A stretch of 64,000 nucleotides of DNA from Zingiber officinale (GCF_018446385.1 NC_056002.1:5319474-5383473), one strand, 5' to 3'; numbered from the stretch's first letter, positions 1-12,402 are shown. Numbers and translations: made by a program. The notes: generated by a model not told the origin, from the sequence alone.

Positions 1-367
1 CCTCACCAGGACTTTCTCCCTTTCCAAGATCACACTTGGACTTTCCAATTGCCTGGCTCCTCATCAGGACTTTTTCCTTTGCCTAACCTCTAGTTAGGGC
101 TTCCACCACTGCCTAAACTCCAGTTAGGACTTCCATACGCCTAACTTCCAGTTAGGACTTTCCCAGTCAAGTCTCCTGTCAACCTTGACCTACTTGACTT
201 ATATTCTCATCAACCTGGTCAACCCTTTGACCATCTCTATAACCAGACGATTGCTCCAGCAATCTCCTTATATTGTCAAATATCAAAACTCAAATCCCGA
301 CTTAAGCTTGACTCAACTCAAACTTAGTCAAATTGATCAATATTGACCTAGGGAAATTGCCCCAATA
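1..367. repeat. Sirevirus-like LTR fragment (cut by window start)
   Basis: The stretch repeats a loose 'gcctaactccagttaggact' theme and then runs through tgac/tcaa-rich sequence. It stops at about 367, exactly where integrase-encoding sequence of the neighbouring Tat element begins on the minus strand. This composition resembles Sirevirus-type Ty1/Copia LTRs. The other end lies outside the window, so orientation and target duplication cannot be judged. Confidence 0.4.
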
Positions 368-2700
368 CTTGTCTCATCCGTTGTCTATATACTTTCAACT
401 AAGTGGATGTCTTATCTTTATCTTCAATTATAAAGTCAAGCTCAAGCAGTTGGCTTTGAATATTGATTTCTTTTTTATAATTGCTTTGCCACATAGATTC
501 TTCTCCCACATTTATCGGTATCATTGCTTCTTCTCCATACACCAGGTTGAATGGGGTATGACTAATACTTTCTCTAGGGTTATTCGATATGTCCATAGGA
601 TGCACGAGAGCTCTTCCACCCAACTGCTCTTCATATGATTTAATTTTACCTTGAGTTCTCATATAATTTCTCTGTTGCTAGCCTTTGCTTGTCTATTACT
701 ATGAGGGTAGGCTACTGATCCGGATGTAGTTTGGGACATGAAAGGAAATAAGGAGATGAGGGAGGGCATTCTCGTCTTTTGGTGCATTTAGGGGTTTGAG
801 TGCTTTTAAGCACTGTTCACAGTGCAAACAGAGGAGGGGCTGCTGCTTCGGGCTTGTTGGACGCCGCCACCACTGCGGAGGGAAGCCGATTTCTTCCTCA
901 GGCTCTTGCGACACCCTCGCCGGCGCCGTTGGCCTCCTCCCTTCCTCTCTCTCCCTCTCTTTCTCTCCGCCGCCCACAGGACCAAGAGGAAGCTCATCTT
1001 CTTCGTCCTAGCATTCCTCACCAACGCCGCCGGCATGAGGGATCGACACCAGCATCCACAGCTGTGCTCCGACCACGCTCTTACTTGTCTCCTCGTCGCA
1101 GCGGCTGACCATCACCGCCGGTGAGGCATGCCCCTGACTCTCCTTCCCGCCGAGCTATGGACGCCTCCTTTTCTTCAAGCCGCCGCACACCTTCTCCTTC
1201 CTCGCTGAAGGCCATGACCGCACACTGCCGAGGTCGCCGCTGCATCTCTCTTCACTGATCTCCTTCGCCGCCTCGCGCCCAAGGGGTGCTTTTGCTGCCT
1301 GCGGCTACATCCGGGGTGGAAGCAAAGCTTCTTGATCCTTTGCTACTGCCGCCGGATAGACCCGCCGCCGACGAGGGGACCCCCTCCTCCCTTATCCTCC
1401 GACCTCGATGCCTCCCTCCGCCCCTGACGATGGTGGAGGTTGCCGCCTATGCCTCAAGCAGGCGTCCACGCCTCACGCCATAGACACCGTTGATAGCACA
1501 GCATAGCAGCCGCTGTTCCCGTCCAACTAGCCGCTGTCCGAACGCTTAGGTTTGCCTGCGTTAGCCTTCGAGTCGGGTTAGTGCTCGGCCAGCGAGCCGA
1601 GGGGGTTCCGGCCATCGAGTCGTTGGGTTTTACTCTGTGCATCTTTATTATGATTATGAGCTATTTGTGTTATCCGGCCTGCGTGCCGCCTATCGGCCTA
1701 CGAGCCGTTATGTCTCAGCCTACATGCCGCATTCCGGATCCAGGCTGCATCGGATTCCGTGCCGCCACCATTAGATTTGACTTCTCAGCGGGTTCACACC
1801 CATCTACTTGTCACGACCGCGACGACTTGATCAGCACCACGACCAGCTCACTCATCCATCCGAGGGTGCCCCCCTAGGCCAGGGTACGTTCTCGTACCTT
1901 TTCTGCATTTAGTTAATTATTCTGTCATTAGTATTCGGTTGCTCATATATATATGTGATTTGCCTCGAGCACCGAGGTACCAGAGGCCGGGGTGACCCGG
2001 TCGCTGGATGCAGGTACAGTTGACCGAAGGAGGACTTTCGACGATCTGGTCAACGTAGAGGACAGATCATCAACCGGGTCATGGGGATGCGGTCAACCTT
2101 CCAGACACGTCATTCCGGCAGGTTCGTCTTCTCAGCTTCCAGACAGGAACAACTACTAATGTGAAGGTTTGCTGAATGCCCAATCCTTCACATCACTCCT
2201 TAAGCTTACAACCCTGGAATTGATGTCCATTATCGGATACCAATTTATGAGGTATCCCAAATCGACAGATGATATTTTTCATAAAATTTTCATCATGACC
2301 TCTTCGATTATCCGCACCAAAGCCTCCACTTCCACCCACTTGGAGAAGTAGTCTACTATTACCAGGAGGAATTTTTTCTATCGCGGCGCAACTAGGAAGG
2401 GACCGACGTCCATTCTCCATTAGTCGAAGGGATAAGAGATAATAGAAGCTTTTAAAATTTCAATTGGTCGGTGAGAGATATGTTGATGCTTCTGGCAATG
2501 TTCACATCTGGTCACAAATTTTACGGCTTCGTCTTGTAGGGCACGCCAAAAGTAATTAGCCAATAACACTTTGTGAGCAAGAGTTCTTCATCCCATGTGA
2601 TTACAGCAAATACCTTCATGGATCTCTCTTATGACATAATCAGTGTCCTTCAACCCAAGGCAGTTTAAGAGAGAGCAAGAGGACGCTCTACGGTATAAAT
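368..2700 (-). pseudogene. Integrase remnant of Tat-2, split by an insertion
   Basis: Core integrase sequence lies at about 2157-2470, including FGIPHKLVSDNG, which carries the second catalytic Asp. The N-terminal zinc-binding part is at about 2470-2700. The reading continues after a 1.4-kb interruption at 368-715, which includes VAYPHSNRQAKASNREI (third catalytic residue region) and TPFNLVYGEEAMIP. Joining the two sides restores the usual FTSVAYP motif at the break, so the gap is an insertion and not a deletion. In-frame stops occur on both sides (for example after KLKE near 2193). Confidence 0.8.
716..2151. mobile_element. Probable solo LTR inserted in Tat-2 integrase
   Basis: The insert begins TGATCC and ends GGAACA. 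It is flanked by GCTAC (711-715) and ACTAC (2152-2156), a five-base target duplication with one mismatch. It has no coding domain that I recognise. It is GC-rich with CCGCC-type stretches and a cactgttcacagtg segment, which resembles the long LTRs of Tekay/Del-type Ty3/Gypsy elements. That family assignment is inference. ORFs inside it are low-complexity shadows. Confidence 0.6.
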
Positions 2701-3290
2701 GATCATTAATAAGAGAGAATTGAGAGGTCTTTCTCTTTATTAACTGAGCTTCTTCTGGACTAGCAGACAAAACACAACTATAAAGATAAGAGATTATGGG
2801 GATTCTCCAGTCACTTACTTCTTCCCAATCGGGTGTCTGGTCGATGTGGGCTACAGACATTGAGTCATCCGAGGTCCAAGTTGCTAAAGCACTCACCATT
2901 TTGTCTAGCTCATCTGCTCTCAAGTTGTCTGATCGAGACACCTTTCGAAGAGTTACCTCCTAGAAGTCAGCCCTAACTTGAGAGAAGGTTTCAGCGTAGC
3001 ACCATAGCATTTCATTTTTGATCTCAAAACCTCCTTTTATCTGTGAAAAAGCTAACTGAGAGTCTGAATGTATTATGACTAGAAAAACTTACACGCATTT
3101 AGCCACCTGTAATCCGACCAGTAGGACTTGATTTTCTACTTCATTATCGAGGCTCGAAAATTGAGTCGAATGGGAAGCATGTAGAATATCTTCCTTGGAT
3201 GAGATTAATAATACCCCAACATAGCTGGATTGCTTGGTGACTGAACCGTTAATATATATTTTCCATAAACCCTCCAACTCTGACTATACA
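2700..3290 (-). pseudogene. Second (archaeal-type) RNase H remnant of Tat-2
   Basis: The minus strand at 3089-3277 reads WKIYINGS followed by NEVENQ, which correspond to the first Asp-containing strand (D changed to N) and the conserved Glu helix of archaeal-type RNase H. At 2588-2941 it continues with LRADELDKMVSALA, the last helix. The equivalent intact motifs in the Tat element at 22434-23000 confirm the identity. The catalytic Asp is substituted and stops separate the pieces, so this copy is dead. Confidence 0.75.
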
Positions 3291-3399
3291 ATTTCTGTCA
3301 CAAAATACATCAAAACTTGAGCTTTCATAGATGTTCTTGGACAGTATTGAATGTCATATTCACTGAGCTCTGTGGTCTATTTGACTAGCCACTCAGAAG

Positions 3400-4620
3400 C
3401 TTCCGGGTTGATTAATACTTGTTCCAAAGGATTATCGATAAGGACTGTCACTAGATGAGATAAGAAATAAGGTCTCAACGGTTGAGTTATCAAGACCAAT
3501 CCGAAAGCCAACTTTTTTAGAATAGAGTATCGTCTTTCTGCATCTTTTAACAAGTGGCTAAAGAAATAAATTGGGTATTGGGTATTACCTTCTTCTCATA
3601 GTAGGACGGAACCGACCGCCTACTCGGCCGCTGATAGGTACAATAATAAGTTCTCTCCGACCACCGACTTAGAAAAGGATGGGTAATCTTGACAGGTATT
3701 CTTTAAGCTCCACAAAATTTCGATTGCATTTTTCATCCCATTCAAATTTAGAGGCTTGACAGAGTACTTAAAAGAAAGGATGACTAGGGTCGATCAATCT
3801 GGAAATGAATATGGAGAGAGCAATAATTCAACCCACCAACCTTTTACCTCTTGGAGACTGCGTGGAGGAGACATCTGTTGGATTGCCTAAACTTTCTTTG
3901 GGTTAACTTCAATTCCTCGTTTGGTCACCATATACCCCAGAAACCACCCGCTTCTCACGCTAAATAAGCATTTGTTTAGGTTTAGCTTAAGCCCATGCCT
4001 TCTCAGAGTACTAAAAGTTTCTTCTATATTAGTCATCAGGTTTTTAGTCTGTCTAGTTTTAATGAGGATGTCATCCACATATACCTCAATATTTCTTCCA
4101 ATTTGGTGTTGGAATATTTGATCCATTATTCGCTGATAGGTTGATCTGACATTCTTAAAATTAAAGGACATAACATTATAACAAAAAATCCCATCAACAG
4201 TGACAAAACTAACCTTCTTTTAATCCTCCAGGGCCAAAGGTACTTAGTGAAAGCCTTGGTATGCATTTAACATGAAAATGACCTCATACTTGGAAGTAGA
4301 GTCCACCATTTGGTCATTCTACGGAAGAGGGTAACAATCTTTTATGTAGACTTGATTAAGATCTTGGAAATCCACACACTCCCTTCATTTTCCTCCTGGT
4401 TTAGAGATCAAGATTATATTGGCTAGCCAAGTTGGGAATTGTACTTCTTGAACATGACCTGTTTCCAAGAGTTGGTTGACTTCCGTTCAAATTATCTGAT
4501 TTTGTTGAGCCCCATAATGTCTTCTTCTTTGTTTAATTGACCTTGAGTTTGGTTGAATATTAAGTCGATCTACAGCCAGATTGGGAGAGACACCTTCAAT
4601 TGATGCAGCAAACCACGCGA
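3400..4620 (-). pseudogene. Reverse transcriptase and RNase H remnant of Tat-2
   Basis: The clearest part is 3887-4171, which contains IEVYVDDILIK (the YVDD catalytic box) and the thumb-side LNKCLFSVRSGWFLGYMV. Upstream at about 4200-4600 the fingers part is readable through several stops (a VQFPTWLAN-like and an LNAYQGFH-like stretch). Downstream at 3400-3880 is the connection and first RNase H. Multiple stops rule out function. Confidence 0.8.
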
Positions 4621-4827
4621 AAACATCATAGTTGGATGAGAGGCAAGCCACCAGTCCTTTCTTCAATTTGGGTTAGAGGTCAGCAACTATCCGAGTTATT
4701 TCGTTCTCCCGCTCGAGATAGATATAGATTTTTTTCATACTTTTTTTCTGGATACAGTTCTAATTGTTGTCTCGTTCGGGTGGGAGCTTCAATATCTATC
4801 AGGAGCAACTCTTGTATCTTTTGGATT

Positions 4828-5235
4828 TTACGAGAATCCATTTGAACGAAATCCACCATAATACTTGCGAAAGGTTAGCTGACCTCCTTTGGCTTCTCCG
4901 ACTTGCTGCCCTATGAGACACTTTATCTTCTGATGGAACGTGGATACCACAGCTTGGAAGGAATTTAGTGTCGGTCTTTCAAATATGACAATGTAAGAGG
5001 AAGAGACATCTACCACCATAAACAATGTCTTCATGGTCCTTTCCAGGGGCTCTTCTCCCAAGGTAAGAGAGAGGGAGATCTACCCGAGCAGCTATAATTG
5101 ATGACCCGTAAAGCTAAATAATGGGATAGCCATAAGGCACAACTCTTCATCTTCTATTTGTATCTGATCCAGGGCTATCTTGAATATAATATTGACCGAG
5201 CTGCCTATATTTATAAAAACTCTTTTCATATTATA
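4828..5235 (-). pseudogene. Aspartic protease remnant of Tat-2
   Basis: Near 5165-5230 the minus strand reads RVFINIGSSVNIIF, matching the retroviral-type protease motif xFIDTGSSVNIIF with the catalytic Asp changed to Asn and Thr changed to Ile. The part at 4828-5061 (MGEEPLERTMKTLFMVVD onward) matches the sequence that follows the protease in the better preserved Tat copy at 24-26 kb. The N-terminal side and gag are missing. Confidence 0.75.
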
Positions 5236-5739
5236 TCTATAAAGACTCTTCATCTTCTATTTTATGATTCCTCTAAGAGATCCTTCTTCAAAACAAAAAA
5301 CACCAAATTCATTGAGAACAGTGGAAGTGATAAAATAAAGGAGGTATCTTTTGAGAAAAGCGTTAGCGATCCTCCTGTGGTCATTACTAGTGCGATCAGT
5401 AGCAGCATGATTGTCATATCACACATTATGGATATTACATATAAGTAAGCATAGAGAACCAATATATTCTCATGACATTTTTAATGTAATTGGAGGAGTT
5501 TGCCACTAAAATTGAGGTATTGCTTTATATTGATGAGTAAGTACGTTAACCACCTCAAACACAAATGTCTTTAAGGTGATCCACAAAGGAACGGAGAACC
5601 ACAAATTTTTGTGATTATGTTTATCTCTAAGATCATGATTTTGACATAGGGTTGGAAAGTGATCCTATATCATTCCAAGAAGTCAAATAATGCTCTAACC
5701 CTAAAAGGTGAATTAACGTTAACCCTAAAGGTAGATTAA

Positions 5740-7157
5740 TGTTTGGGAACTTGTCGAATTACCTGAAGATAAGAAGCCCGTTGGTTGTAAATGAATATTT
5801 AAAATAAGCAGGATTCAAGGGGAAATGTTGAAAAGTATAAGGCTCGTCTTGTTGCTAAACTTAGAAAGAATATATTAGTTACAAGGGGACTTTCTCACCT
5901 GTGTCGATGAAAGACTCCGTTAGGGTAATCATAACACTTAAACTTTGAGTCTAAGGACTCAAAACACCTAGTATGTTGATTAAAGAAGTCTATTTATAGT
6001 TTAAAATAAGTGTCTTGTCAATGGTACCAAAAATAAAGTGGTTACCTCATTTAGATTTAAAGAGAACCCTGTTTATTAGTGCATATATGTCATTCAGTGG
6101 GAGCAAGTTTGTTATACTTGTTCTGTATATGGATGATATATTGCTTGCAAGAAATAATAAAAGTTTGTTGCATGAAACCAAGTCATTTATATTCGATAAT
6201 TTTGAAATGAAAGATCTTGGTGAAGCATATTTTGTTTTAGACATACAGATTTATCGTGATCGTTCAAGAGGCATTCTTGGACTTTCACAACATGCCTATA
6301 TTGAAAAGGTGCTTATAAGGTATGACATGCAGAACTGTACACCTAGTGACACACTTGTGTCAAGAAGTGACAAGTTCAGCTTGCAGCAATGTCGATGGCT
6401 TGAACTTGAAATAAAAGAGATGAAACAATTCTCATATGCGTCAGCAATGGGAAGCCTCATATATACACAAGTTTGTACTTGATCAGATATAACGTTTATA
6501 GTGAGGATGTTAGGCAAATATGTTAATAATTTAGGATTAGCACATTAGAAAGTGATTAAGAGAGTGATACAGCATTTGTAAAGAATTAAAAGACATATGC
6601 TCACGTATCGAAGATCAGATCACCTGGAGGTGATTAGATATTCAGACTCCGATTTTGTTTGACGCTTGGATAGTAGAAGGTCCATTTCGGACTATATTTT
6701 CATACTTGCTAGAGAGCTTATATCTTGGAAGAGTGTTAAACAGACACGAGTAGCTACTTCTACTATGGAAGTAAAGTTGGTAGCATACTATAAAGCATTC
6801 AATTACGGGATTTGGTTGCAGAACTTAATTATAGCATTGTAAATCGTTGATGACATTAACAGACTATTGAGAATCTACTATGATAATAAAGCCGCAGAAC
6901 TTTATGTCAAGAACAACCGTAGGTCGTCTAAGTCTAAACATTTCAACATTAAGTTTCTAACCGCTATAGAAATAATTCAGAGTCGCCAGGTCATGATAGA
7001 ACACATCAGCACAGATTCCATGTTGGCCGATCCATTCACCAAAGGCTTTATGCCTAAGGTGTTTTATGCACATATTGTGGATATAAGAGTCATTCTAATG
7101 GGAGAAGAACATCTAGTGGGGTCTATATTTATTTTATTGCTTTATGTTGATTACTAA
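5740..7157 (+). pseudogene. Ty1/Copia reverse transcriptase-RNase H remnant
   Basis: The N-terminal part of the polymerase is recognisable near 5740-5870 (a KPVGCKW-like segment followed by KARLVAK). The catalytic YMDDILLA box and FEMKDLGEA lie in the frame 6015-6482. SAMGSLIYTQVCT at the end of that frame is the usual start of the tether. The RNase H end is at 6867-7157, with YYDNKAAELYVKN, RSSKSKHFNIK and MLADPFTKGFMPKVF. Stops at 6481 and in the region 6483-6866 and a frameshift break the reading. Confidence 0.85.
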
Positions 7158-7480
7158 AGATAAACATTTATTTTGATTATTTTACGTACTTAAAGTTCAA
7201 AACATTCATCGGTATTTTATTTGTTTAACAATTTGAATAAAATATATCATGATTTACTGTTACTATTTAGCATTTGGTGTTTATAAATATGATATATAGA
7301 TTAAAGTTTATCATAATTTACAATTATAGTTAGCATAAAATATTTTACAAATATGATCTGACATCTTTTGAGGTCATCTTAGGATCAGTTGAAAATTGAC
7401 ATATACTGATTATATTTCATGTAATTTCTACTCTACACATCCACATCTTGATATGTCATTAATAACATCGATATTGTAAC

Positions 7481-8168
7481 TGTTGGGGTTTGTTACAATT
7501 ATATATAGTAGCTATTATATTTTTAGTCTTATATAAATGAAGTTAATGGACCAGATTGTTACAGAGATATCTTGTACTCATAAAGTTTAATATCAACTAA
7601 AATTTTACTTGTATTATATATACAGCTTACAAGTAGTCTAAGTGGATGATTATTGGTTATTATCTCAAATTGGTGGACTTAATTGTAAATTATGCATAAG
7701 TGTATAAACTGAATCCATTAAAGTGATCTAACTTAAGTTTATTGGATTTCGGGTTATCAAACGTGGATTGAATGTGTAAAACTCTTTAGTCTGATCCGTT
7801 ATTATTTATGGGTTGATAACGAATTGGTTGTCTATATAAGGTAAGGCTTCTAAGGGTTTTTGGTTTTCCATTAAACTAGAGCTTTTCAACGCCACCCTCC
7901 TCTAAGCTCCTTGGAAGATCAACCTTCTCCTAGCATGAGATGGAGAAGAGACGACGATACAATAATGACACTTCCACTGCAATCATGCATGTTCTATGTC
8001 ATTACTTAAAAAAAAATATATAGATCCGCTACATTAACGTCTATATCATTATTTTAAAGTTTTTATTCTTGTTATACCATGATGTGTAGAAACTAGATTT
8101 TGTTGTTGTATTTCCTCTTTAAATTCTTATTCAATTTGTAAAATCCATGCGGAGTAAGGTTTACAACA
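7481..8168 (+). repeat. Candidate 3' LTR of the Copia fragment
   Basis: The stretch starts TGTTG and ends CAACA, the inverted ends usual for Copia LTRs, and it lies downstream of the RNase H end. It contains a TATA-like ctatataagg near 7833. There is no second copy in the window and no convincing target duplication, so the limits are provisional. Confidence 0.4.
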
Positions 8169-9718
8169 TCTATCAACTTATTCTGAAATAAGGTTTTTTA
8201 CATTAAACTTGATCAGTTTACTTCTCAAGGTGACCTAGAAAAAAAAACACTAACCTTGGAAAAGCAATTGGTCCTCCATAAGCCATCAGACATCCCTCAG
8301 GCTTGCTGATTTCAATTGTCTCCTTTTTCAAGGATTGATTGATGGGCATATGCACCTTTTTCTTTCTTCCATCCTCGTGAGTGACTTGGTTGAGAGGGGG
8401 AATGCAGGGCAAGAAAAGTGGTTGACATGTCCTTAACTTTGTGTTCATGGCCCATCTAGTTGACATTGTGGTCCGGTGTGGGGGTGTGGAGCCTCTCAGT
8501 AGGGTTCTTTGAAATGATTCTAGTGTTTTTTTCCCCAAGGGGTTGGCAGTACTTTGTCTATAGTTGAACATATGTGCATTTTTTTATCTTGTTTTGATGG
8601 CAAGCAAGATGAACAAGTAAACACACACCTAGTGACCAAAATAATCTGACTGATTATCTATTAAATTAATCACATCTCTGATTCATTGCATGCTTGAAGA
8701 AACAGAGAAGTTTACTCTAAGCCAATGACGATAGAAAACTACGTTCTTCATTTTTAGGGATGTGTATTTTCAAGAACTGTTTCTGTTTGGCCATGAGCGA
8801 GCAACCATTGAAAGACTCATATTATGGTTACATCGGCACTATAAAATGAGATTTGAATATAACGAAACTGGTGAAGGAACACCAATAATGCTAACGAAGA
8901 TCACTTGAATTGCACTGTGAACCTACATATGGCGCATAGCTCACCATCCAACTAGCCTTCCCGGGGTTGGTACAATGGGTATTATGTTTGCTCTAATAGA
9001 TTTTAAGATTAATTTTTGACGGTAAAGTGTCTGACCTCCCTTTATAAAGGACCACTAGACTAGGATAAAATATCTCTATAATTTATTTTACCATAAGACC
9101 AATGATACTAAACCGCTTATGAACTATACAACTTTTGTTCCAATATTTCACCATTCAACTGCAGCACGAAGATAGCTTAGCAATCTTCAGATAATGCATG
9201 AAGCTGATTGTTTAGCACACTAGTACAATCAACCGAATTATATTTTAAATAGCATTAAATCGCATTAAACATACTATTGAATTATACCTATTATAAAACT
9301 AAAAATTAATAATACTTTTAACATTTATACACATCTATTTTCGCGTCTAGGAGGTCATATGCCAATAGAGTCTACCGTTGGTTGCTAAGAAGCTCCTCAT
9401 CTCCTTCAATTGATCTAGTTGGCTATTGGCAGACATAAATCGGCAAACAGCCCTCTCTTCGACTGGTTGATAGAAGACACTTTAAATGACTCATGTGCCT
9501 CTCTTTTTCACGAGATGAAGGTGCCGTCTTGGCATTTTTCTCCCAAGCTTCCAATAAATACAGTTAGGTGCTGGAGCAAAGAGATATGCATATCAAGAAC
9601 CAAATGAAGGAAAGCCTGTCACAAAGGCACAAGAGCCAGCTCCGCAATCCATGATACAACCAACCTTCATTCAAGACTTCTAAAATACAGTTTTGTCAAA
9701 TGGAAAACGAAAAAACAA

Positions 9719-9720
<2 letters not shown>
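8169..9720. other. Intergenic, no gene recognised
   Basis: The sequence is AT-rich. A minus-strand open frame at 8218-8571 has no recognised domain. The right part probably holds the polyadenylation region of the NOI gene, whose stop codon is at 9897. Confidence 0.5.

Positions 9721-9757
<37 letters not shown>
9721..9757. repeat. (AG)n microsatellite
   Basis: Thirty-seven bases of uninterrupted AG dinucleotide lie 140 bases downstream of the stop codon of the minus-strand NOI gene, probably in or near its 3' untranslated region, where they read as (CT)n. Confidence 0.95.
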
Positions 9758-9759
<2 letters not shown>

Positions 9760-9896
9760 AAAGTTAAGACCAACTGAGCAATCTGTGGCAATTAAGGCAG
9801 TAGCCACAGAGTCTACTGGCAAATATTAGTACAAAAGCCACTCAAAGGTCTCAAACCAGAACTTCATTATATCGGTTGAATGTAGCCACAACCTAC

Positions 9897-11414
9897 TCAT
9901 GCGCCTATGCAACACTGGAAGTAGCCCATAAACTTCTTCCTCCCCTGCACACACCGTATTGGCAAAACATGGAAAATGTAAGATCATAATAAAATTAAGG
10001 TTTTTGTCTGCTTCAGGAAGTCAATAGATTGAAAGCCTAAGACAAAAAGGTGATTACGCTGAGCAGCTCTATGTGAAACCACGTGTAGTAGTTGTTTAAG
10101 CAATCTTAATGAAAAATTCCTTCTATCTACAACTGACATTTGATGATATAGTAGGTACGGAAAAAGGTTGCTAGAATGCCAGAAGATGACTAAAATCTAT
10201 TTTAATGATTGACAAACTTTTTCTCAACTGGTCTGATAGCCAGGGTATACAATTCAAAACAACAGAAAGACACTCAATAGAATAATTAGGAGCCATTTAT
10301 TTTGTTAAAGTGATAAAGGCTAAGCTTTTAGCTGGAGAAATGCTCTCTTTTACTGTCAGGAACTATGAAATGATTCTTGCTGTACTTGGTCCACCAACCA
10401 TAAATTTCACAGCAAAAAGCAAAGCAGGGCAGCTAGCTGTACATCCGATCATCAATCAAGGAAGATACCTTTCACTCTGTTCCAAACTGGTAAATAAACC
10501 ACGACTCTGATCAAACTCTATCAATGAAATCAATGGATGACTGTAGTTTTGCCTGTCAACCCACCTTTGTCATCAAGTCTTTGTCTACTTCCCTACCGCA
10601 CATGAATAAGCACAAAATAGTTGATGATCTAATTGGGAAGCAAGGAAGCCCTGTGGACTAAACTGTTATGAAACACCCTAGTTTTTTTTAATGGTTCCAA
10701 CCAATATGAAGCTGCAATTCTAATAAAGGAAAATAGCCATTATTCTAATGTTCGGGATTGGGCAATTAAGGGCATGGAACCAGGTCTAAATTTCTCATCT
10801 TAGACTACGATTTTTCTCAAGAAAACCTGTTTTAAGAAAACTTCTCACAGCCAAGTTCAGCTTTGCTCCTACTACAAACCCTAGCTATTTAAGTTGTAGT
10901 CCGTCGTTCACTATTACCAGCTAGCTTTCTCAATCAAAAGATCATTTTTTTTAGGTTTTAAGAAATAGCGAAGAGCAATAAAATCAAGAAAACTGAAATT
11001 AATACATTAACACGCAGGGATTGAGGTAGAAGTAGAAAGAAATATATACGGAAGGGGAGCCGTGATGATGGTTGCGGATGGGTCGGTGGACTTGGGAAGT
11101 GGCGAGATCGCTGCGGCGACAGCGGTCCTCCTTGGCCCCCTTGTCGGCGAGCTTGTTGAGCTCCTCCTCGTTGCCGAGGCTGGCGCGGGAGGGGTTCTTG
11201 TTGTTCTTGCGCATCTCGCGGATCTTGGTGAAATCCATGGAGTAGTCCGGCACGCCGTTCTTGGAGTCCCATTCCCCGAACGCCGGCACCGACATCCACC
11301 CACTCGCACTGTGATCCTCCTGGTTTACCAAGAAACCGGCATCAAAAGCGAGGGAGAGGCGACCAGAGAGAATGAGAAAGAGTAAGAGACAGGTACCAGC
11401 TTGGAATCGGCCAT
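9897..11414 (-). CDS. NOI/RIN4-family small protein, 3 exons
   Basis: CDS is join(11397..11414, 11050..11319, 9897..9944) on the minus strand, giving 111 residues. Both introns are GT-AG and all junctions are phase 0. Residues 17-23 read VPAFGEW, the core of the NOI domain, which in Arabidopsis RIN4 contains the AvrRpt2 cleavage site. DYSMDFTKIRE follows at 31-41. The tail GRKKFMGYFQCCIGA ends in adjacent Cys107-Cys108, the usual S-acylation site that fixes NOI proteins to the plasma membrane. RIN4-type proteins are negative regulators and guarded hubs of plant immunity; most short NOI relatives are uncharacterised. The start was chosen because it lies 65 bases after a TATA box and gives a short MADSKL first exon. 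The second intron (9945-11049, 1105 bp) contains no recognised gene. The neighbour is a PBL kinase in the same direction, 1 kb upstream. Confidence 0.88.
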
Positions 11415-11478
11415 GGCGGTGGTGGATCTTCTCCGCGTATTTGGAATTCGAGAGCTGGTGGCGATCGAGGTTGAACTG

Positions 11479-11485
11479 ATTTATA
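11479..11485 (-). promoter_or_regulatory. TATA box of the NOI gene
   Basis: The minus strand reads cactataaatcag, with TATAAAT 65 bases upstream of the chosen ATG. The spacing suits a short 5' leader. Confidence 0.65.
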
Positions 11486-11486
11486 G

Positions 11487-12402
11487 TGGATGTGGCCATG
11501 TGAAATCAAGCCGGGGATGTTGATCCAACTCCGGCTCATAACTCCGACCGTGACCCGGTTCAAACAATTCTCCGGGTCAGCCGGTTGGATGGCTAGTGCG
11601 GCTCGGTTGGAGCCCACCTCGTGGGTCGGTTATGCAATTCTCATCAATCGCGGTCCCGATTTGTTTTTCTCGGTTCGCTCTGGCGATTGTTATGAGATCC
11701 ATGTGCTGGTTGGAGAGAGCCCACGTGACTCACGGATCATCCGAGATGATAAATGATAAAATATTTATCATATAAGATTACGGAATTGAATCATAGGATT
11801 ATCAGACGTAAATCTCTGAATCCTGTGTAACTTATTCCACCACTACTTGTCCTCTTGACTATCATGATTTATTTCTCTCGTGATGACCTAGGGTCAGATA
11901 CGACGGGGCATTGGGAGCAAACGATTTTGCTTTTTTATCACATGATTGGAGAGAGTCATCGCGATTAAGAATGCTAACTGTTTGGATAGATATTTAAATT
12001 AAAAAAAAAACTGAGGTTGGCAGGCGTTTCCATCGTTAACGACACTTGTTTTGTTTGGTTTAATATATGGTGGTTATTATTAGAACATGAGATGAATAAT
12101 TGTTTTTATATAATTCAAGAAATCAAAAATAGGAATTGCACAAGGAAAGAAGGAAAAAAATTGAGAGGAATCAAAGAGTACACCTCTTTAGATCGATCAA
12201 AACAATCACAAAAGTCGCATAAGCATTTCTCTTCGAATATGAATTCTCCATCACAAGCTAATACACTTTAACACACGCACACACACAACAGCCAATCAAT
12301 AACCGTATCAGCCCCATCAAACACGCATTGAAATGAAGTAGTTATTTCGCCTAGTGTGTACTGCGACCGGCGATACGATGGCAATGAGGAACTAAATGCA
12401 AT
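11487..12402. other. Intergenic between NOI and PBL genes
   Basis: This holds the distal promoter of the NOI gene and, nearer 12402, the 3' end of the kinase gene. A small A/T palindrome-like stretch occurs near 11745-11775. No additional gene was recognised. Confidence 0.5.

Larger units (their letters stand above)
368..5235 (-). mobile_element. Degraded Ty3/Gypsy Tat-lineage element (Tat-2)
   Basis: Read on the minus strand from high to low coordinate, this holds protease, reverse transcriptase, RNase H, a second (archaeal-type) RNase H and integrase in the usual Ty3/Gypsy order. Every domain is broken by stops and frameshifts. The dual RNase H arrangement and close likeness to the element at 16789-27404 place it in the Tat lineage. 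The left end is replaced by another LTR at 367 and the right end stops abruptly near 5235, where Ty1/Copia-like sequence takes over. No LTR of its own was recognised. Confidence 0.85.
5236..8168 (+). mobile_element. Decayed Ty1/Copia fragment with possible 3' LTR
   Basis: From about 5740 onward the plus strand encodes Copia reverse transcriptase and RNase H pieces, followed by a candidate 3' LTR at 7481-8168. The 500 bases before 5740 show no recognisable domain and may be element sequence or filler at the junction with Tat-2. No 5' LTR, gag or integrase was found, so this is a truncated copy. Confidence 0.7.

Noticed and set aside
8218-8571. Minus-strand ORF of 117 codons
   Set aside because: No recognisable domain or splice partners, and it lies directly beside a decayed Copia element. 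Kept out as unsupported.
10310-10510. Plus-strand ORF of 66 codons
   Set aside because: Lies inside the second intron of the NOI gene on the opposite strand and shows no domain.
10999-11499. Single-exon 166-codon reading of the NOI gene
   Set aside because: It reads through the first intron and past the end of exon 2. The spliced form restores the MADSKL start and the conserved CC-containing tail.
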